In this document: positions 7,670 to 16,784 of the stretch, in pieces | Position numbering within the stretch: the stretch's first letter is position 1 | Layout: every line of letters begins with the position of its first letter | DNA from: Pseudomonas graminis | GTDB taxonomy: Bacteria > Pseudomonadota > Gammaproteobacteria > Pseudomonadales > Pseudomonadaceae | Length of the DNA stretch: 64,000 bases | Reading direction: 5' to 3' | Assembly (NCBI RefSeq): GCF_013201545.1 | Contig: NZ_CP053746.1 | Span: 62,001-126,000, forward strand | The notes under the pieces: generated by a model | What the model was told of the DNA's origin: nothing | Database searches by the model: none | The model's input: the letters and a program-made list of their open reading frames with translations, nothing else | Translations under genes and position numbers: made by a program

Positions 7670-9988
7670 ATGGATATAGCGATCACCCACAGGCTGTCAT
7701 TCAAACAGGCCCGTCTGACTGTGCTGATCGGCTTTGTATTGGGCACGCTGCTCAGTCTGTCTCAAATTGCGCTCGATTATGCCAGCGAAGACGCGTCCAT
7801 CGATCGTGAAATTCGCTCCTTGCTGCAAATCAGTCACAACCCCGCCTCGCGCATTGCCTACAACCTCGACGCAGAACTGGCGCAGGAGCTGACCCTCGGC
7901 CTGCTGCACTCACCGGCCGTGGTCGGCGCGCGCCTGACCGATAACAACAACGTTCAGCTCGCTGCCGTGTCGCGACCGTTGGCGAACAGCGCCTACCGGA
8001 TGGTCAGTGACTTCCTGTTCGGCGGCAGCCGGCAGTTCGAAGACGTGCTGCACCTGGACCACATACCCAATGAGTCCATCGGCGTCTTGCACCTGGACGT
8101 CGACACCTTCGCTTTCGGCAGCCATTTTCTGCAGCGCGCCGGGATCACACTGATCAACGGTTTCGTGCGCAGCCTGGTGCTGGCCGGCCTGTTGCTGGCG
8201 CTGTTTTACTTCACCCTGACCAAACCGCTGACGGGCATGATCCGTGCGCTCTCGGAACGGGATCCGCGCAGCCCCGTTCAACCCCCGCTGCCCTGCCCGC
8301 GCGGCCATGAGCATGACGAAATCGGCGTGCTGGTGGCGGTCACGAATCGGCAGTTCGAGAGCGTGGCCAGTGAGTTCGCGCGGCGGCGGGAAGCGGAAAA
8401 CCGGCTCACCGACCACCTCAACGAACTGGAAGACATCGTCTCCGCGCGGACCAACCAGCTTGAAGCCAGCAACGCCCGGCTCAGCCAGTCCAACGAAGAA
8501 CTGCAGATCGCGCGCAGCACGGCGCTGGACATGGCCCACGCGCGCTCAGCCTTTCTGGCCCATATGAGCCATGAAATACGCACGCCCCTCAATGGCTTGT
8601 TGGGCATGCTGGCCCTGTCCCTCGATGGCCCGCTGAGTGCAGAACAGCGCCAGCAGCTGTCCATTGCCCACGACTCGGGCAAGGTGTTGGTCGAACTGCT
8701 CAACGACATTCTCGACCTGTCGAAATTTGATGCCGGTCAGGTGGAGCTTGAGCGCATTCCGTTCGATCTGGCGGCCTTGATCGAAGACACCGCCAGCCTG
8801 CTGTCGCAGAACGCGGCGCCGAATGTCGAGCTGACCTGCCTGATCGACCCGCGTTTCCCGGCGTCCGTGCTGGGTGACCCGACCCGGGTGCGCCAGATCG
8901 TCAGCAACCTGCTCTCGAACGCCCTCAAGTTCACCCGGGCAGGGCGCGTGGATGTGCGCCTGGGTCAACATGGCGAGCACATGCGTATCGAGGTGTGCGA
9001 CACCGGCATCGGTATCGCGCAGGACGCTCAGGCGAAAATCTTCCAGCCATTCACCCAGGCCGAAGCGGCGATCACCCGGCAGTACGGCGGCACCGGTCTG
9101 GGCCTGACCCTGACCCACAACCTGACCGATGCCATGAACGGGCAATTGAGTATCGAGTCCACCCTTGGCGTTGGCAGCCGCTTCCGCGTGGACCTGCCGC
9201 TGCCGGCACACACGCCGGCGCTGCAATGGCCGCTGCTGAAAGGCAAAGTGCTGGTCGCCAGCGATGCGGGCAGCGGATTACTGGAAATGTTGAGCCGAGT
9301 GCTGCCGGAATGGGGCGTTACCTGCCAGCACCTTGAGGAAGACGCACCACCCGACTGCGACGCGGACTTGCTCATCACCGATTGCCCGCAATGCCTGGTG
9401 GCCATCCGCGAGGCGTGCACGGTGCCGGTGTTGCTGGTGACGGCGTACGGCAATTTCATGCCCGGCGAGCAAGTTGCGGCCCTGGCACCGCTGCAGCAGC
9501 AGGCGCGGCCGTTACCGCGCTACGTGCTGCATCAGAGCCTGGCGCGCATTCTGGATGCCGACGGCCAGGCGGGCAGCAGCCACGAACAGGTCGCCCCCTC
9601 ACCCACCCATCGGGCGCGTATCCTGCTGGTGGAGGACAACCCGGTTAATCAACTGGTAGCGAAAGGCATGCTGGGCAAGCTCGGTTGCGAGGTCATCGTC
9701 AGCAGCAACGGCGCCGAAGCGCTGCAACAGCTTGAGCAGGACCACTTCGATCTGGTGCTGATGGACTGCAACATGCCCGTGATGAACGGCTATGACGCCA
9801 CCCGTTGCATTCGGAAAAACGGACGTTGGTCGGACCTGCCGATCATCGCACTGACGGCCAACGCGATGCCCGAAGAGCGCGAACACTGCAAGGCCGCGGG
9901 CATGAGCGACTACCTGGCCAAGCCGTTTCGTCGCGAGGAATTGATGGCGTTGCTTGATCAGTGGATCCCCGTGGAACAGCCGCACTGA
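7670..9988 (+). CDS. sagS: Hybrid sensor histidine kinase/response regulator SagS
   Basis: 772 residues, in order: TM1 (about 17-37), periplasmic sensor region (about 40-155), TM2 (about 157-181), a coiled linker, HisKA with H301 in SHEIRTPLNGLLGM, HATPase (NLLSNALKFT, DTGIGI, GGTGLGLTL) and a C-terminal receiver with D699 in LVLMDCNMPVMNGYDA. There is no Hpt domain. In P. aeruginosa SagS (PA2824) controls the switch to biofilm growth, feeding the HptB branch and BfiSR. The call rests on domain order and on the following gpx-msrB-alaA-htpX-tpm order. The neighbouring ospR of P. aeruginosa is missing; gpx follows 12 bp after the stop, convergent. Confidence 0.8.
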   Translation: MDIAITHRLSFKQARLTVLIGFVLGTLLSLSQIALDYASEDASIDREIRSLLQISHNPASRIAYNLDAELAQELTLGLLHSPAVVGARLTDNNNVQLAAVSRPLANSAYRMVSDFLFGGSRQFEDVLHLDHIPNESIGVLHLDVDTFAFGSHFLQRAGITLINGFVRSLVLAGLLLALFYFTLTKPLTGMIRALSERDPRSPVQPPLPCPRGHEHDEIGVLVAVTNRQFESVASEFARRREAENRLTDHLNELEDIVSARTNQLEASNARLSQSNEELQIARSTALDMAHARSAFLAHMSHEIRTPLNGLLGMLALSLDGPLSAEQRQQLSIAHDSGKVLVELLNDILDLSKFDAGQVELERIPFDLAALIEDTASLLSQNAAPNVELTCLIDPRFPASVLGDPTRVRQIVSNLLSNALKFTRAGRVDVRLGQHGEHMRIEVCDTGIGIAQDAQAKIFQPFTQAEAAITRQYGGTGLGLTLTHNLTDAMNGQLSIESTLGVGSRFRVDLPLPAHTPALQWPLLKGKVLVASDAGSGLLEMLSRVLPEWGVTCQHLEEDAPPDCDADLLITDCPQCLVAIREACTVPVLLVTAYGNFMPGEQVAALAPLQQQARPLPRYVLHQSLARILDADGQAGSSHEQVAPSPTHRARILLVEDNPVNQLVAKGMLGKLGCEVIVSSNGAEALQQLEQDHFDLVLMDCNMPVMNGYDATRCIRKNGRWSDLPIIALTANAMPEEREHCKAAGMSDYLAKPFRREELMALLDQWIPVEQPH

Positions 9989-10000
9989 AAGCGGCTTCGA

Positions 10001-10501
10001 TCAACCAGCTGTTTGTTCTTTCAGCAGCGCGTCGATGTCGGCCTTGATGTCTTCCGGCTTGGTCAATGGGGCGTAACGCTTGACCAGCTTGCCGTCGCGA
10101 CCTACCAGGAACTTGGTGAAATTCCACTTGATGCCTTCCGAACCCAGCAAGCCCGGCGCGCGCTTCTTGAGCTGCACGAACAGCGGGTGGGCATGGCTGC
10201 CGTTGACGTCGATCTTCTTGAACAGCGGGAAGGTTACCCCGTAGTTCAGTTCGCAAAAGTCGGAAATCGCCCCTTCGTTGCCGGGCTCCTGTTTGCCGAA
10301 CTGGTTGCATGGAAAGCCCAGCACCACCAGCCCGCGATCCTTGTAGCCCTGCCACAACTCCTCAAGACCCTTGTACTGCGGCGTGAAACCGCACTTGCTG
10401 GCAGTGTTCACCACCAATACCGCCTTGCCGCCGAAATCAGCGAGGGTCTTTTGTTCGCCCTTGATCGTTTGCACCGGAATGTTCAGCAGTTCGTCGCTCA
10501 T
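10001..10501 (-). CDS. gpx: Glutathione peroxidase (Cys type)
   Basis: 166 residues, full length. The peroxidatic Cys37 lies in NTASKCGFTPQY, followed by GFPCNQFGKQEPG and KWNFTKFLVGRDG, giving the Cys-Gln-Trp-Asn active-site set of BtuE/Gpx enzymes. It detoxifies H2O2 and organic peroxides, probably with thioredoxin. It lies 85 bp downstream of msrB on the same strand, so a msrB-gpx transcript is likely. The P. aeruginosa counterpart is repressed by OspR, which is not encoded here. Confidence 0.93.
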   Translation of the reverse strand: MSDELLNIPVQTIKGEQKTLADFGGKAVLVVNTASKCGFTPQYKGLEELWQGYKDRGLVVLGFPCNQFGKQEPGNEGAISDFCELNYGVTFPLFKKIDVNGSHAHPLFVQLKKRAPGLLGSEGIKWNFTKFLVGRDGKLVKRYAPLTKPEDIKADIDALLKEQTAG

Positions 10502-10586
10502 GGGGATGCCTCGGAAGTGGTAAACCGCAACGCTAGCGCGCCATTGTCTGGCGCGCTATCCCATTGTTGCCGCTGATAGGCCTGCA

Positions 10587-10985
10587 TCAGGCGCCGCGTG
10601 GCACCAGCTCCAGGCACACGGAGTTGATGCAATAGCGCAGACCGGTAGGCGCCGGGCCGTCCGGGAACACGTGACCGAGGTGAGCATCGCATTTACTGCA
10701 GACCACTTCAGTGCGAATCATGCCGTGACTGACATCGCGCACTTCGACCACGGCGCTGCCTTCCAGCGGCGCGTAGAAGCTCGGCCAGCCGCAACCCGAA
10801 TCGAACTTGGTCTCCGAATCAAACAGGGGCTCGTTGCAGCAGATGCAGTGGTAAACGCCGTCGGTCTTGGTCTCGTTGTATTTACCGCTGAATGGGCGCT
10901 CGGTGCCCTTTAGCCGGCAGACGTTGTACTGCTCCGGATCGAGCATCGCTTTCCATTCTTCAAGGGTTTTATCCAGCTTAGCCAC
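10587..10985 (-). CDS. msrB: Peptide methionine-(R)-S-oxide reductase MsrB
   Basis: 132 residues. The GTG start at 10985 is chosen because a perfect GGAGG lies 7 nt upstream and the length then fits the family; the frame stays open to 11273, but that part lies in the leader. Zinc cysteines are in HCICC and [12 protein letters not shown], the substrate motif is GCGWPSFY, and the catalytic Cys is in [10 protein letters not shown]. It repairs Met-R-SO in proteins. A terminator-like hairpin sits immediately before the ribosome-binding site (see 11006-11039), suggesting transcriptional attenuation. Confidence 0.93.
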   Translation of the reverse strand: MAKLDKTLEEWKAMLDPEQYNVCRLKGTERPFSGKYNETKTDGVYHCICCNEPLFDSETKFDSGCGWPSFYAPLEGSAVVEVRDVSHGMIRTEVVCSKCDAHLGHVFPDGPAPTGLRYCINSVCLELVPRGA

Positions 10986-11005
10986 GGGTAGACCTCCGTA
11001 AATGA

Positions 11006-11039
11006 AAAAGCCCGATCTGCGTCTTTTCCACGGATCGGG
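11006..11039 (-). terminator. Intrinsic-terminator-like hairpin in the msrB leader
   Basis: On the minus strand CCCGATC and GATCGGG pair around a 15-nt partly pairable loop and are followed by CTTTTTC, then 6-7 nt later by the msrB GGAGG. This position, ending just ahead of the ribosome-binding site, is what an attenuator or a short upstream RNA would show. Confidence 0.55.
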
Positions 11040-11177
11040 TGGCACGTATGATTGCGCCTTCGTTGGACGCCAGTCTGTCACCCGCGTTTCTCGCGTACAA
11101 ACCCATTTTGATGGCGTCATGCTCAGCGGTCTGCGCATCTTCACACAGCGGGCCGTCTCTTTTCGGGACCAATCACC

Positions 11178-12389
11178 ATGCAGTTCAGCAAATCGAACAA
11201 GCTCGCCAACGTCTGCTACGACATTCGCGGGCCGGTGCTCAAGCACGCCAAGCGCCTGGAAGAGGAAGGCCATCGCATCCTCAAGCTGAACATCGGTAAC
11301 CCGGCGCCGTTTGGTTTCGAGGCGCCGGACGAAATTCTGCAGGACGTCATCCGCAACCTGCCCATGGCCCAGGGCTACAGCGATTCAAAAGGCCTGTTCA
11401 GCGCGCGCAAGGCGGTGATGCAGTACTACCAGCAGAAGCAGGTTGAAGGTGTCGGCATCGAAGACATCTATCTGGGCAACGGCGTCTCCGAACTGATTGT
11501 GATGTCGATGCAGGCCCTGCTCAACAACGGCGATGAAGTGCTGGTGCCGGCTCCGGACTACCCGCTGTGGACCGCCGCCGTGGCGTTGTCGGGCGGCAAC
11601 CCGGTGCATTATCTGTGCGACGAGCAGGCCAACTGGTGGCCTGATCTGGAGGACATGAAGGCCAAGATCACGCCGAACACCAAAGCCATGGTCATCATTA
11701 ACCCGAACAACCCGACCGGCGCCGTTTATTCCCGCGAAGTATTGCTGGGGATGCTGGAGATTGCCCGTCAGCACAATCTGGTGGTCTTCTCCGACGAAAT
11801 CTACGACAAGATTCTCTACGACGACGCCGTGCACATTTGCACCGCCTCGCTGGCACCGGACCTGCTGTGCCTGACCTTCAACGGGCTGTCGAAGTCCTAC
11901 CGCGTGGCGGGTTTCCGCTCCGGCTGGATCGCGATTTCCGGGCCCAAGCACAACGCGCAGAGCTACATCGAAGGCATCGACATTCTGGCGAACATGCGCC
12001 TGTGTGCCAACGTGCCGAGTCAGCACGCGATCCAGACCGCGCTAGGCGGCTATCAGAGCATCAATGACCTGATCCTGCCGCCGGGCCGTCTGCTGGAACA
12101 ACGCAACCGGACCTGGGAATTGCTCAACGACATTCCGGGTGTCAGCTGCGTGAAGCCGATGGGTGCGCTGTACGCCTTCCCGCGCATCGACCCGAAGGTC
12201 TGCCCGATCCACAACGACGAGAAGTTCGCGCTGGACCTGCTGCTGTCGGAAAAGCTGTTGATCGTTCAGGGCACGGCGTTCAACTGGCCGTGGCCGGACC
12301 ACTTCCGCGTGGTGACGCTGCCGCGTGTGGACGATCTGGAACAGGCCATTGGCCGGATCGGCAACTTCCTGAAGACCTACAAGCAGTAA
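11178..12389 (+). CDS. alaA: Pyridoxal-phosphate aminotransferase, glutamate-pyruvate (AlaA) type
   Basis: 403 residues of a fold-type I class I/II aminotransferase. The Schiff-base lysine is K239 in [17 protein letters not shown]. Other motifs are [37 protein letters not shown] and the C-terminal HFRVVTLP. Sequence style and length match E. coli AlaA (YfbQ), which makes alanine from pyruvate and glutamate. It is divergent from msrB, with a 192-bp shared intergenic region. Confidence 0.85.
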   Translation: MQFSKSNKLANVCYDIRGPVLKHAKRLEEEGHRILKLNIGNPAPFGFEAPDEILQDVIRNLPMAQGYSDSKGLFSARKAVMQYYQQKQVEGVGIEDIYLGNGVSELIVMSMQALLNNGDEVLVPAPDYPLWTAAVALSGGNPVHYLCDEQANWWPDLEDMKAKITPNTKAMVIINPNNPTGAVYSREVLLGMLEIARQHNLVVFSDEIYDKILYDDAVHICTASLAPDLLCLTFNGLSKSYRVAGFRSGWIAISGPKHNAQSYIEGIDILANMRLCANVPSQHAIQTALGGYQSINDLILPPGRLLEQRNRTWELLNDIPGVSCVKPMGALYAFPRIDPKVCPIHNDEKFALDLLLSEKLLIVQGTAFNWPWPDHFRVVTLPRVDDLEQAIGRIGNFLKTYKQ

Positions 12390-12612
12390 AGCTGCTTGCT
12401 GCAGAGCCGGCTTGCGGGTGCCCCCCCGCAAGCCGACTCCGGCCGATTTGAGCGCAATTGCCGTGGCCTCACTCTCTCGCCGATGACACTTATCGCCGAG
12501 GCGACACCAAACGACACAGTTTGAAATGATCGCCCGGTTGAATACGCCCCGACATCACCTTATATACCCCCGCAGTACGTTACATATTCTTCCCGAGGAG
12601 ACACTCTTAACC

Positions 12613-13500
12613 ATGATGCGCATTTTGCTGTTTTTGGCCACTAACCTTGCGGTCGTGCTGATTGCCAGCATCACCCTGAGCCTTTTTGGCTTCAACGGGT
12701 TCATGGCGGCCAACGGGGTTGATCTGAACCTCAATCAGCTGCTGATCTTCTGCGCCGTGTTCGGTTTTGCCGGTTCGCTGTTCTCTCTGTTCATCTCCAA
12801 ATGGATGGCGAAGATGAGCACGGGCACCGAAATCATCACCCAACCCCGCACCCGCCATGAGCAATGGCTGCTGCAGACCGTGGAACAACTGTCTCGCGAT
12901 GCGGGCATCAAGATGCCGGAAGTGGGTATTTTCCCCGCCTACGAGGCCAACGCCTTTGCCACCGGCTGGAACAAGAACGACGCGTTGGTCGCGGTCAGTC
13001 AGGGCCTGCTGGAGCGTTTTTCGCCCGATGAAGTGAAGGCGGTGCTGGCTCACGAGATCGGTCACGTGGCCAACGGCGACATGGTGACGCTGGCGCTGGT
13101 CCAGGGCGTGGTCAACACCTTCGTCATGTTCTTCGCGCGGATCATCGGCAACTTCGTCGACAAGGTGATCTTCAAGAATGAAGAAGGCCGTGGCATCGCG
13201 TTCTATATCGCGACCATCTTCGCTGAAATCGTGCTCGGCTTCCTCGCCAGCGCCATCGTCATGTGGTTCTCGCGCAAGCGTGAATACCGCGCAGACGACG
13301 CCGGTGCCCGCTTGGCCGGTACGGGCGCGATGATCAGCGCGCTGCAGCGCCTACGCTCGGAACAGGGCGTTCCGGTGCAAATGCCTGAGAGCATGACGGC
13401 GTTCGGCATCAACGGTGGCTTGAAGCACGGCCTGGCCGGGCTGTTCATGAGCCACCCGCCGCTGGAAGAACGCATCGAGGCGCTTCGCCGTCGCGGTTGA
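12613..13500 (+). CDS. htpX: Membrane zinc metalloprotease HtpX
   Basis: 295 residues from the ATG at 12613 (a second ATG follows directly). The start is chosen because it begins the first membrane helix ([20 protein letters not shown]); the frame upstream to 12526 is not leader-like. Zinc site HEIGH at residues 147-151 with the later E in [12 protein letters not shown], and four hydrophobic segments. An inner-membrane quality-control protease acting with FtsH on misfolded membrane proteins. A GAGGAG lies about 13 nt before the start. Confidence 0.95.
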   Translation: MMRILLFLATNLAVVLIASITLSLFGFNGFMAANGVDLNLNQLLIFCAVFGFAGSLFSLFISKWMAKMSTGTEIITQPRTRHEQWLLQTVEQLSRDAGIKMPEVGIFPAYEANAFATGWNKNDALVAVSQGLLERFSPDEVKAVLAHEIGHVANGDMVTLALVQGVVNTFVMFFARIIGNFVDKVIFKNEEGRGIAFYIATIFAEIVLGFLASAIVMWFSRKREYRADDAGARLAGTGAMISALQRLRSEQGVPVQMPESMTAFGINGGLKHGLAGLFMSHPPLEERIEALRRRG

Positions 13501-13520
13501 TTCCGTGATAGCTGGACGAG

Positions 13521-13551
13521 AAAGGGCGACGTGAAGTCGCCCTTTTCTTTT
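13521..13551 (+). terminator. Rho-independent terminator after htpX
   Basis: AAAGGGCGAC-GTGAA-GTCGCCCTTTT hairpin followed by TCTTTT, 20 bp after the htpX stop codon. Confidence 0.85.
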
Positions 13552-13582
13552 GCCTGTGGCAGATTTGTGCGCATATGCGGTC

Positions 13583-13607
13583 TGTAGGAGTGAGCTTGCT
13601 CACGAAG
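13583..13607. repeat. Single REP family B element
   Basis: One copy of GTAGGAGTGAGCTTGCTCAC-GAAG between htpX and tpm, with no facing partner nearby. It is the same family as the elements at 33.4, 37.6, 48.1-48.3, 49.7, 54.3 and 57.1 kb. Confidence 0.85.
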
Positions 13608-13667
13608 ACGAATCCACATCCGCTGGATCTTTCAGCACTGGAGCCCAGTCGCTAGCCTGCCCCTTCC

Positions 13668-14324
13668 TTATCGCCGATACAGCCGATAGGCATATTCCAT
13701 CAGGGATGTCGCGCCCGCCTGCTTGAACTTCACGCCCTGCTCCAGCACATCCAGATCCGCGACGCGCTTGACCCGCCAATCAGGGGACAACAGCTGGAGC
13801 ACCTCTTCCTCATCCACTGAGAACGGCGGGCCGGCAATCAGCGACTGATCGTAATCCAGCGTCACCAACAAGCCGCAGGCATCTTTCGACAGCAAGTGAT
13901 TGAGCTGTTTGACGTAACGCCAGCGCAAGTCCGGCGGCAGCGCAATCAGGGCGGCTCGGTCGTAGAATGCGGTGCAGTCGCCCACGTCTTCGGGATTTAG
14001 GGCAAAGAAGTCACCGCACCAGATATCGCAGCCCTCCGCACGATAAACCTTGAGCGCGCCACGCTCCTCGACCGTCGGCTGCAAACCGTTCTCGCTGAAG
14101 AATCCGGCCACCGCTATCTCAGACAATTCTGCGCCTACCACGTGAAAACCCTGGTTGAGCAGCCAGACCATGTCGATGCTTTTGCCGCACAACGGCACCA
14201 GCACGCGCTCCCCTGGCATGGCGGTGAGCTCTGGCCACAGGCGCAAGAGGTGCGAATTCACAGACGCCTGATTGAAACCGATCTGATTGATCGCCCAGCG
14301 CTCATGCCAAAAACGCGGCTCCAT
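13668..14324 (-). CDS. tpm: Thiopurine S-methyltransferase
   Basis: 218 residues from the ATG at 14324, supported by an AGGAG 5 nt upstream; the frame opens at 14348. Family hallmarks are MEPRFWHERWAINQIGFNQ, RVLVPLCGKSIDMVWLLNQG (SAM site), VVGAELSEIAV and FYDRAALIALPP. The bacterial enzyme methylates tellurite and selenium compounds as well as thiopurines. The position after htpX matches P. aeruginosa. Confidence 0.95.
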   Translation of the reverse strand: MEPRFWHERWAINQIGFNQASVNSHLLRLWPELTAMPGERVLVPLCGKSIDMVWLLNQGFHVVGAELSEIAVAGFFSENGLQPTVEERGALKVYRAEGCDIWCGDFFALNPEDVGDCTAFYDRAALIALPPDLRWRYVKQLNHLLSKDACGLLVTLDYDQSLIAGPPFSVDEEEVLQLLSPDWRVKRVADLDVLEQGVKFKQAGATSLMEYAYRLYRR

Positions 14325-14429
14325 AGACACTCCTGATATCCCGATCAAAACGGACGAAAACTTATATTAGATTTAGATGGATGTACTGCCCGATCATGCC
14401 ACTCACCTTATACGCTCAGGACACTGCAA

Positions 14430-15197
14430 ATGCTGCCTAGCCTGTTCATTTCCCACGGCTCGCCCATGCTTGCCCTCGAACCGGGTGAGAGCGGGCCGGC
14501 GCTTGCGCGTCTGGCCGCCACCCTGCCGCGCCCCAAAGCCATCGTTATGGTCTCGGCGCACTGGGAAAGCAATGAACTGCTGGTCAACGGCAATCCCCAG
14601 CCGGAGACCTGGCATGACTTCGGCGGCTTCCCATCCGCACTTTTCGCCGTGCAGTACCCGGCGCCCGGCATGCCAGAGCTGACGCATCGCGTGCTGGAAC
14701 TGCTGGCAGAGGCTGACCTGCCAGCGCGCATGAACACTCAACGGCCATTCGACCATGGCGTCTGGGTCCCCTTGTCGTTGATGTACCCGCAGGCGGACAT
14801 TCCCATTGTGCAGGTCTCGCTGCCTACGCGCGGGGGCCCTGCCCTGCAGACGAATGTCGGGCAGGCGCTAAATGGACTGCGCGAGGAAAACGTTCTGCTG
14901 ATCGGTTCTGGCAGCATCACCCATAACTTGCGAGAGCTGGACTGGCAGGCGGGACCTGAAAGCATCACGCCGTGGGCCCTGGCGTTCCGTGACTGGATGG
15001 TAGAAAAGCTGGCGGCCGATGATCTGAAAGCGCTGCACGATTACCGAAACCAGGCGCCCCAAGCCGTGCGCAACCACCCGACCGATGAACACCTTCTGCC
15101 GCTGTATTTCGCTCGGGCGGCGGGTGGGAAATTCAGCATTGAGCACCAGGGTTTCACCATGGGTGCGTTAGGGATGGACATCTATCGGTTTGGGTAA
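14430..15197 (+). CDS. ygiD: 4,5-DOPA-extradiol-dioxygenase-like protein (LigB/DODA family)
   Basis: 255 residues. Metal-ligand and active-site motifs of the class III extradiol dioxygenases are visible: LFISHGSPM, IVMVSAHWES, RPFDHGVWVPL and NHPTDEHLLPLY. It resembles E. coli YgiD, which opens catechol rings such as L-DOPA using zinc or iron. It is divergent from tpm and stands alone, followed by REP pairs. The physiological substrate cannot be told from sequence. Confidence 0.85.
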   Translation: MLPSLFISHGSPMLALEPGESGPALARLAATLPRPKAIVMVSAHWESNELLVNGNPQPETWHDFGGFPSALFAVQYPAPGMPELTHRVLELLAEADLPARMNTQRPFDHGVWVPLSLMYPQADIPIVQVSLPTRGGPALQTNVGQALNGLREENVLLIGSGSITHNLRELDWQAGPESITPWALAFRDWMVEKLAADDLKALHDYRNQAPQAVRNHPTDEHLLPLYFARAAGGKFSIEHQGFTMGALGMDIYRFG

Positions 15198-15244
15198 GTC
15201 GATCGACTCGACCTGGAATCTTAGGAATGGGCTATGACGCCCCG

Positions 15245-15337
15245 GTAGGACCGGCTTTAGCCGGGAATAGGCCAATTCAGGCGCCGTCAATCAGGTGGTG
15301 TGCCATCTGACGCCTTCCCGGCTAAAGCCGGTCCCAC
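15245..15337. repeat. REP family A inverted pair, first of two
   Basis: Facing elements at 15245-15268 and 15313-15337 enclose about 44 nt ending in GGTGTGCCATCTGACG. The same interior and downstream flank (CTGACATCAAAAGCCTGT) recurs in the next pair. Confidence 0.9.
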
Positions 15338-15434
15338 TGACATCAAAAGCCTGTCGGCGGCGTGCCAGATAAGACCCACGCGTCTACCTGTTCAAGTTCA
15401 GACGGCAGCTCCAGCCTGGACAACGCGGACTAGT

Positions 15435-15527
15435 GTGGGACCGGCTTTAGCCGGGAATAGGCCAGCTCAGTCGACATCAATTATGTGGTGTGCCATCTGA
15501 CGCCTTCCCGGCTAAAGCCGGTCCCAC
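15435..15527. repeat. REP family A inverted pair, second copy
   Basis: Facing elements at 15435-15458 and 15503-15527, spaced exactly as in the 15245-15337 pair and with a closely related interior. This indicates duplication of a whole REPIN unit together with its right flank. The bacteriocin reading frame opens inside this repeat at 15490. Confidence 0.9.
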
Positions 15528-15639
15528 TGACATCAAAAGCCTGTGGGCACGGCAACATCCCATGACCGCCCTACCGTTGACCACTCGTCGGACCGCCTGC
15601 ATCCTGCGCCGCCTTAAATTGGCGGACATCAGAACGGTC

Positions 15640-16773
15640 ATGTTCAAGGACGACAAAAAAGACCCCTTTGAAGAAAACTCGATTTTTAGAGGGCTTCCCA
15701 ACGGAGGCGCGTCGTGGGTAGCGTGGAATCCGCCGCCCGAACCCGTGCGGGTACCAACCCCGATGCCAGAACGGTGGCCCGAGCCGAAGGCGCGTACCGA
15801 CAAGGTATTCGCCAAATCCTGTAACGGGGAATGGTGCAGCACCGACGCCGGTACCACCGTAGAACCCGCCTCCAACTTCGGCGCGGTCATGATGGCGGGC
15901 GCCATGCTGCTGCCTTCCGCCTCCGACGCCATTGCCGCCGCACTCGGCGCAGACATGGGACTGGGCCGTATGGCCGGTGGCGGCATCATGCAGCGCAGCC
16001 ATACCTGGCTGCTTCGCGGAGCAGGCGGCCCGGCGAGTCTGTTCATCGTGGGGATGCTCCCGGCGAAGATGGGCGATGGCACGCTGTACACCGACGACGA
16101 ATTGCGCAACCTGACTCAGGCGACAACGCGGGTGCGTTTCCAGTTGCGCCGTGATGCAGAAGGCGAGTTGCAGATCTACGGCATCCACTCCAAGGCATCC
16201 GGCGACGATTCGGTCCGCACCGTGCTGGCGCGCTGGAATGCCGACAAAAGCGCGATGGAAGCCCACCTCAATGGCGTCACCATTCTCATGACGCCTCGAC
16301 GGGGTCGATACGGGACGCTGGAGCCCCTGGTCTATCCTGAAAACAGCGATGCCCGTTTAGGCACCATTCTCGTCCACCCGATCCCGGACGGCACCGACAG
16401 CCAGCTCGAAGGCCTCCCCGGCGACGACATCACCGCTGAAGACTGCATCCTCGTCTTCCCCGCTGACTCGGGGCTGAGGTCGATGTACGTGGTGTATGCG
16501 CGGCCGTTTAATGGGGATCATGGGTATCATCCGCCTCCCGCTGGACTTGAAGCCTTCCCAGATGCAGTGAAAGTTACAGGTAAAACTAAGGTCCAAGGTG
16601 GAGGTGGTCTTCGCAAACGCTGGAAAGATGGCAAGGCCCGTATATTGGAATGGGACAGCCAACATGGAGCGGTTGAGATTTACGATAAACAAGGTAAGCA
16701 CCTGGGTGAGTTCGACGCCGTCACTGGCGAGCAAACCAAACCAGCACAGCCGGGCCGTAAAGTAGAAAAATAG
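15640..16773 (+). CDS. S-type pyocin / colicin E3-type rRNase bacteriocin (short form)
   Basis: About 377 residues from the ATG at 15640; the frame opens inside a REP at 15490, and 15562 is an alternative ATG. No start has a clear ribosome-binding site. Order: a Pro-rich N-terminus, a small hydrophobic stretch (near residues 78-95), an S-type pyocin domain (about 110-290), then a C-terminal cytotoxic domain opened by GGGG. That domain copies colicin E3: WDSQHG gives D339 and H342, then E346, and R373 near the end, matching E3 D510/H513/E517/R545, which cut 16S rRNA at the decoding site. No receptor-binding domain is visible, so the uptake route is unclear. The cognate immunity gene follows 11 bp later. 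Confidence 0.85.
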   Translation: MFKDDKKDPFEENSIFRGLPNGGASWVAWNPPPEPVRVPTPMPERWPEPKARTDKVFAKSCNGEWCSTDAGTTVEPASNFGAVMMAGAMLLPSASDAIAAALGADMGLGRMAGGGIMQRSHTWLLRGAGGPASLFIVGMLPAKMGDGTLYTDDELRNLTQATTRVRFQLRRDAEGELQIYGIHSKASGDDSVRTVLARWNADKSAMEAHLNGVTILMTPRRGRYGTLEPLVYPENSDARLGTILVHPIPDGTDSQLEGLPGDDITAEDCILVFPADSGLRSMYVVYARPFNGDHGYHPPPAGLEAFPDAVKVTGKTKVQGGGGLRKRWKDGKARILEWDSQHGAVEIYDKQGKHLGEFDAVTGEQTKPAQPGRKVEK

Positions 16774-16784
16774 GAGCAACCTCC

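Noticed and set aside
10986..11273. N-terminal extension of MsrB to 11273
   Set aside because: The GTG at 10985 has a perfect GGAGG and gives the family length. The extension crosses the leader hairpin and lacks conserved character.
15198..15640. LexA or P-box operator upstream of the bacteriocin
   Set aside because: I looked for CTGT-N8-ACAG and found none. The region is filled with REP elements.
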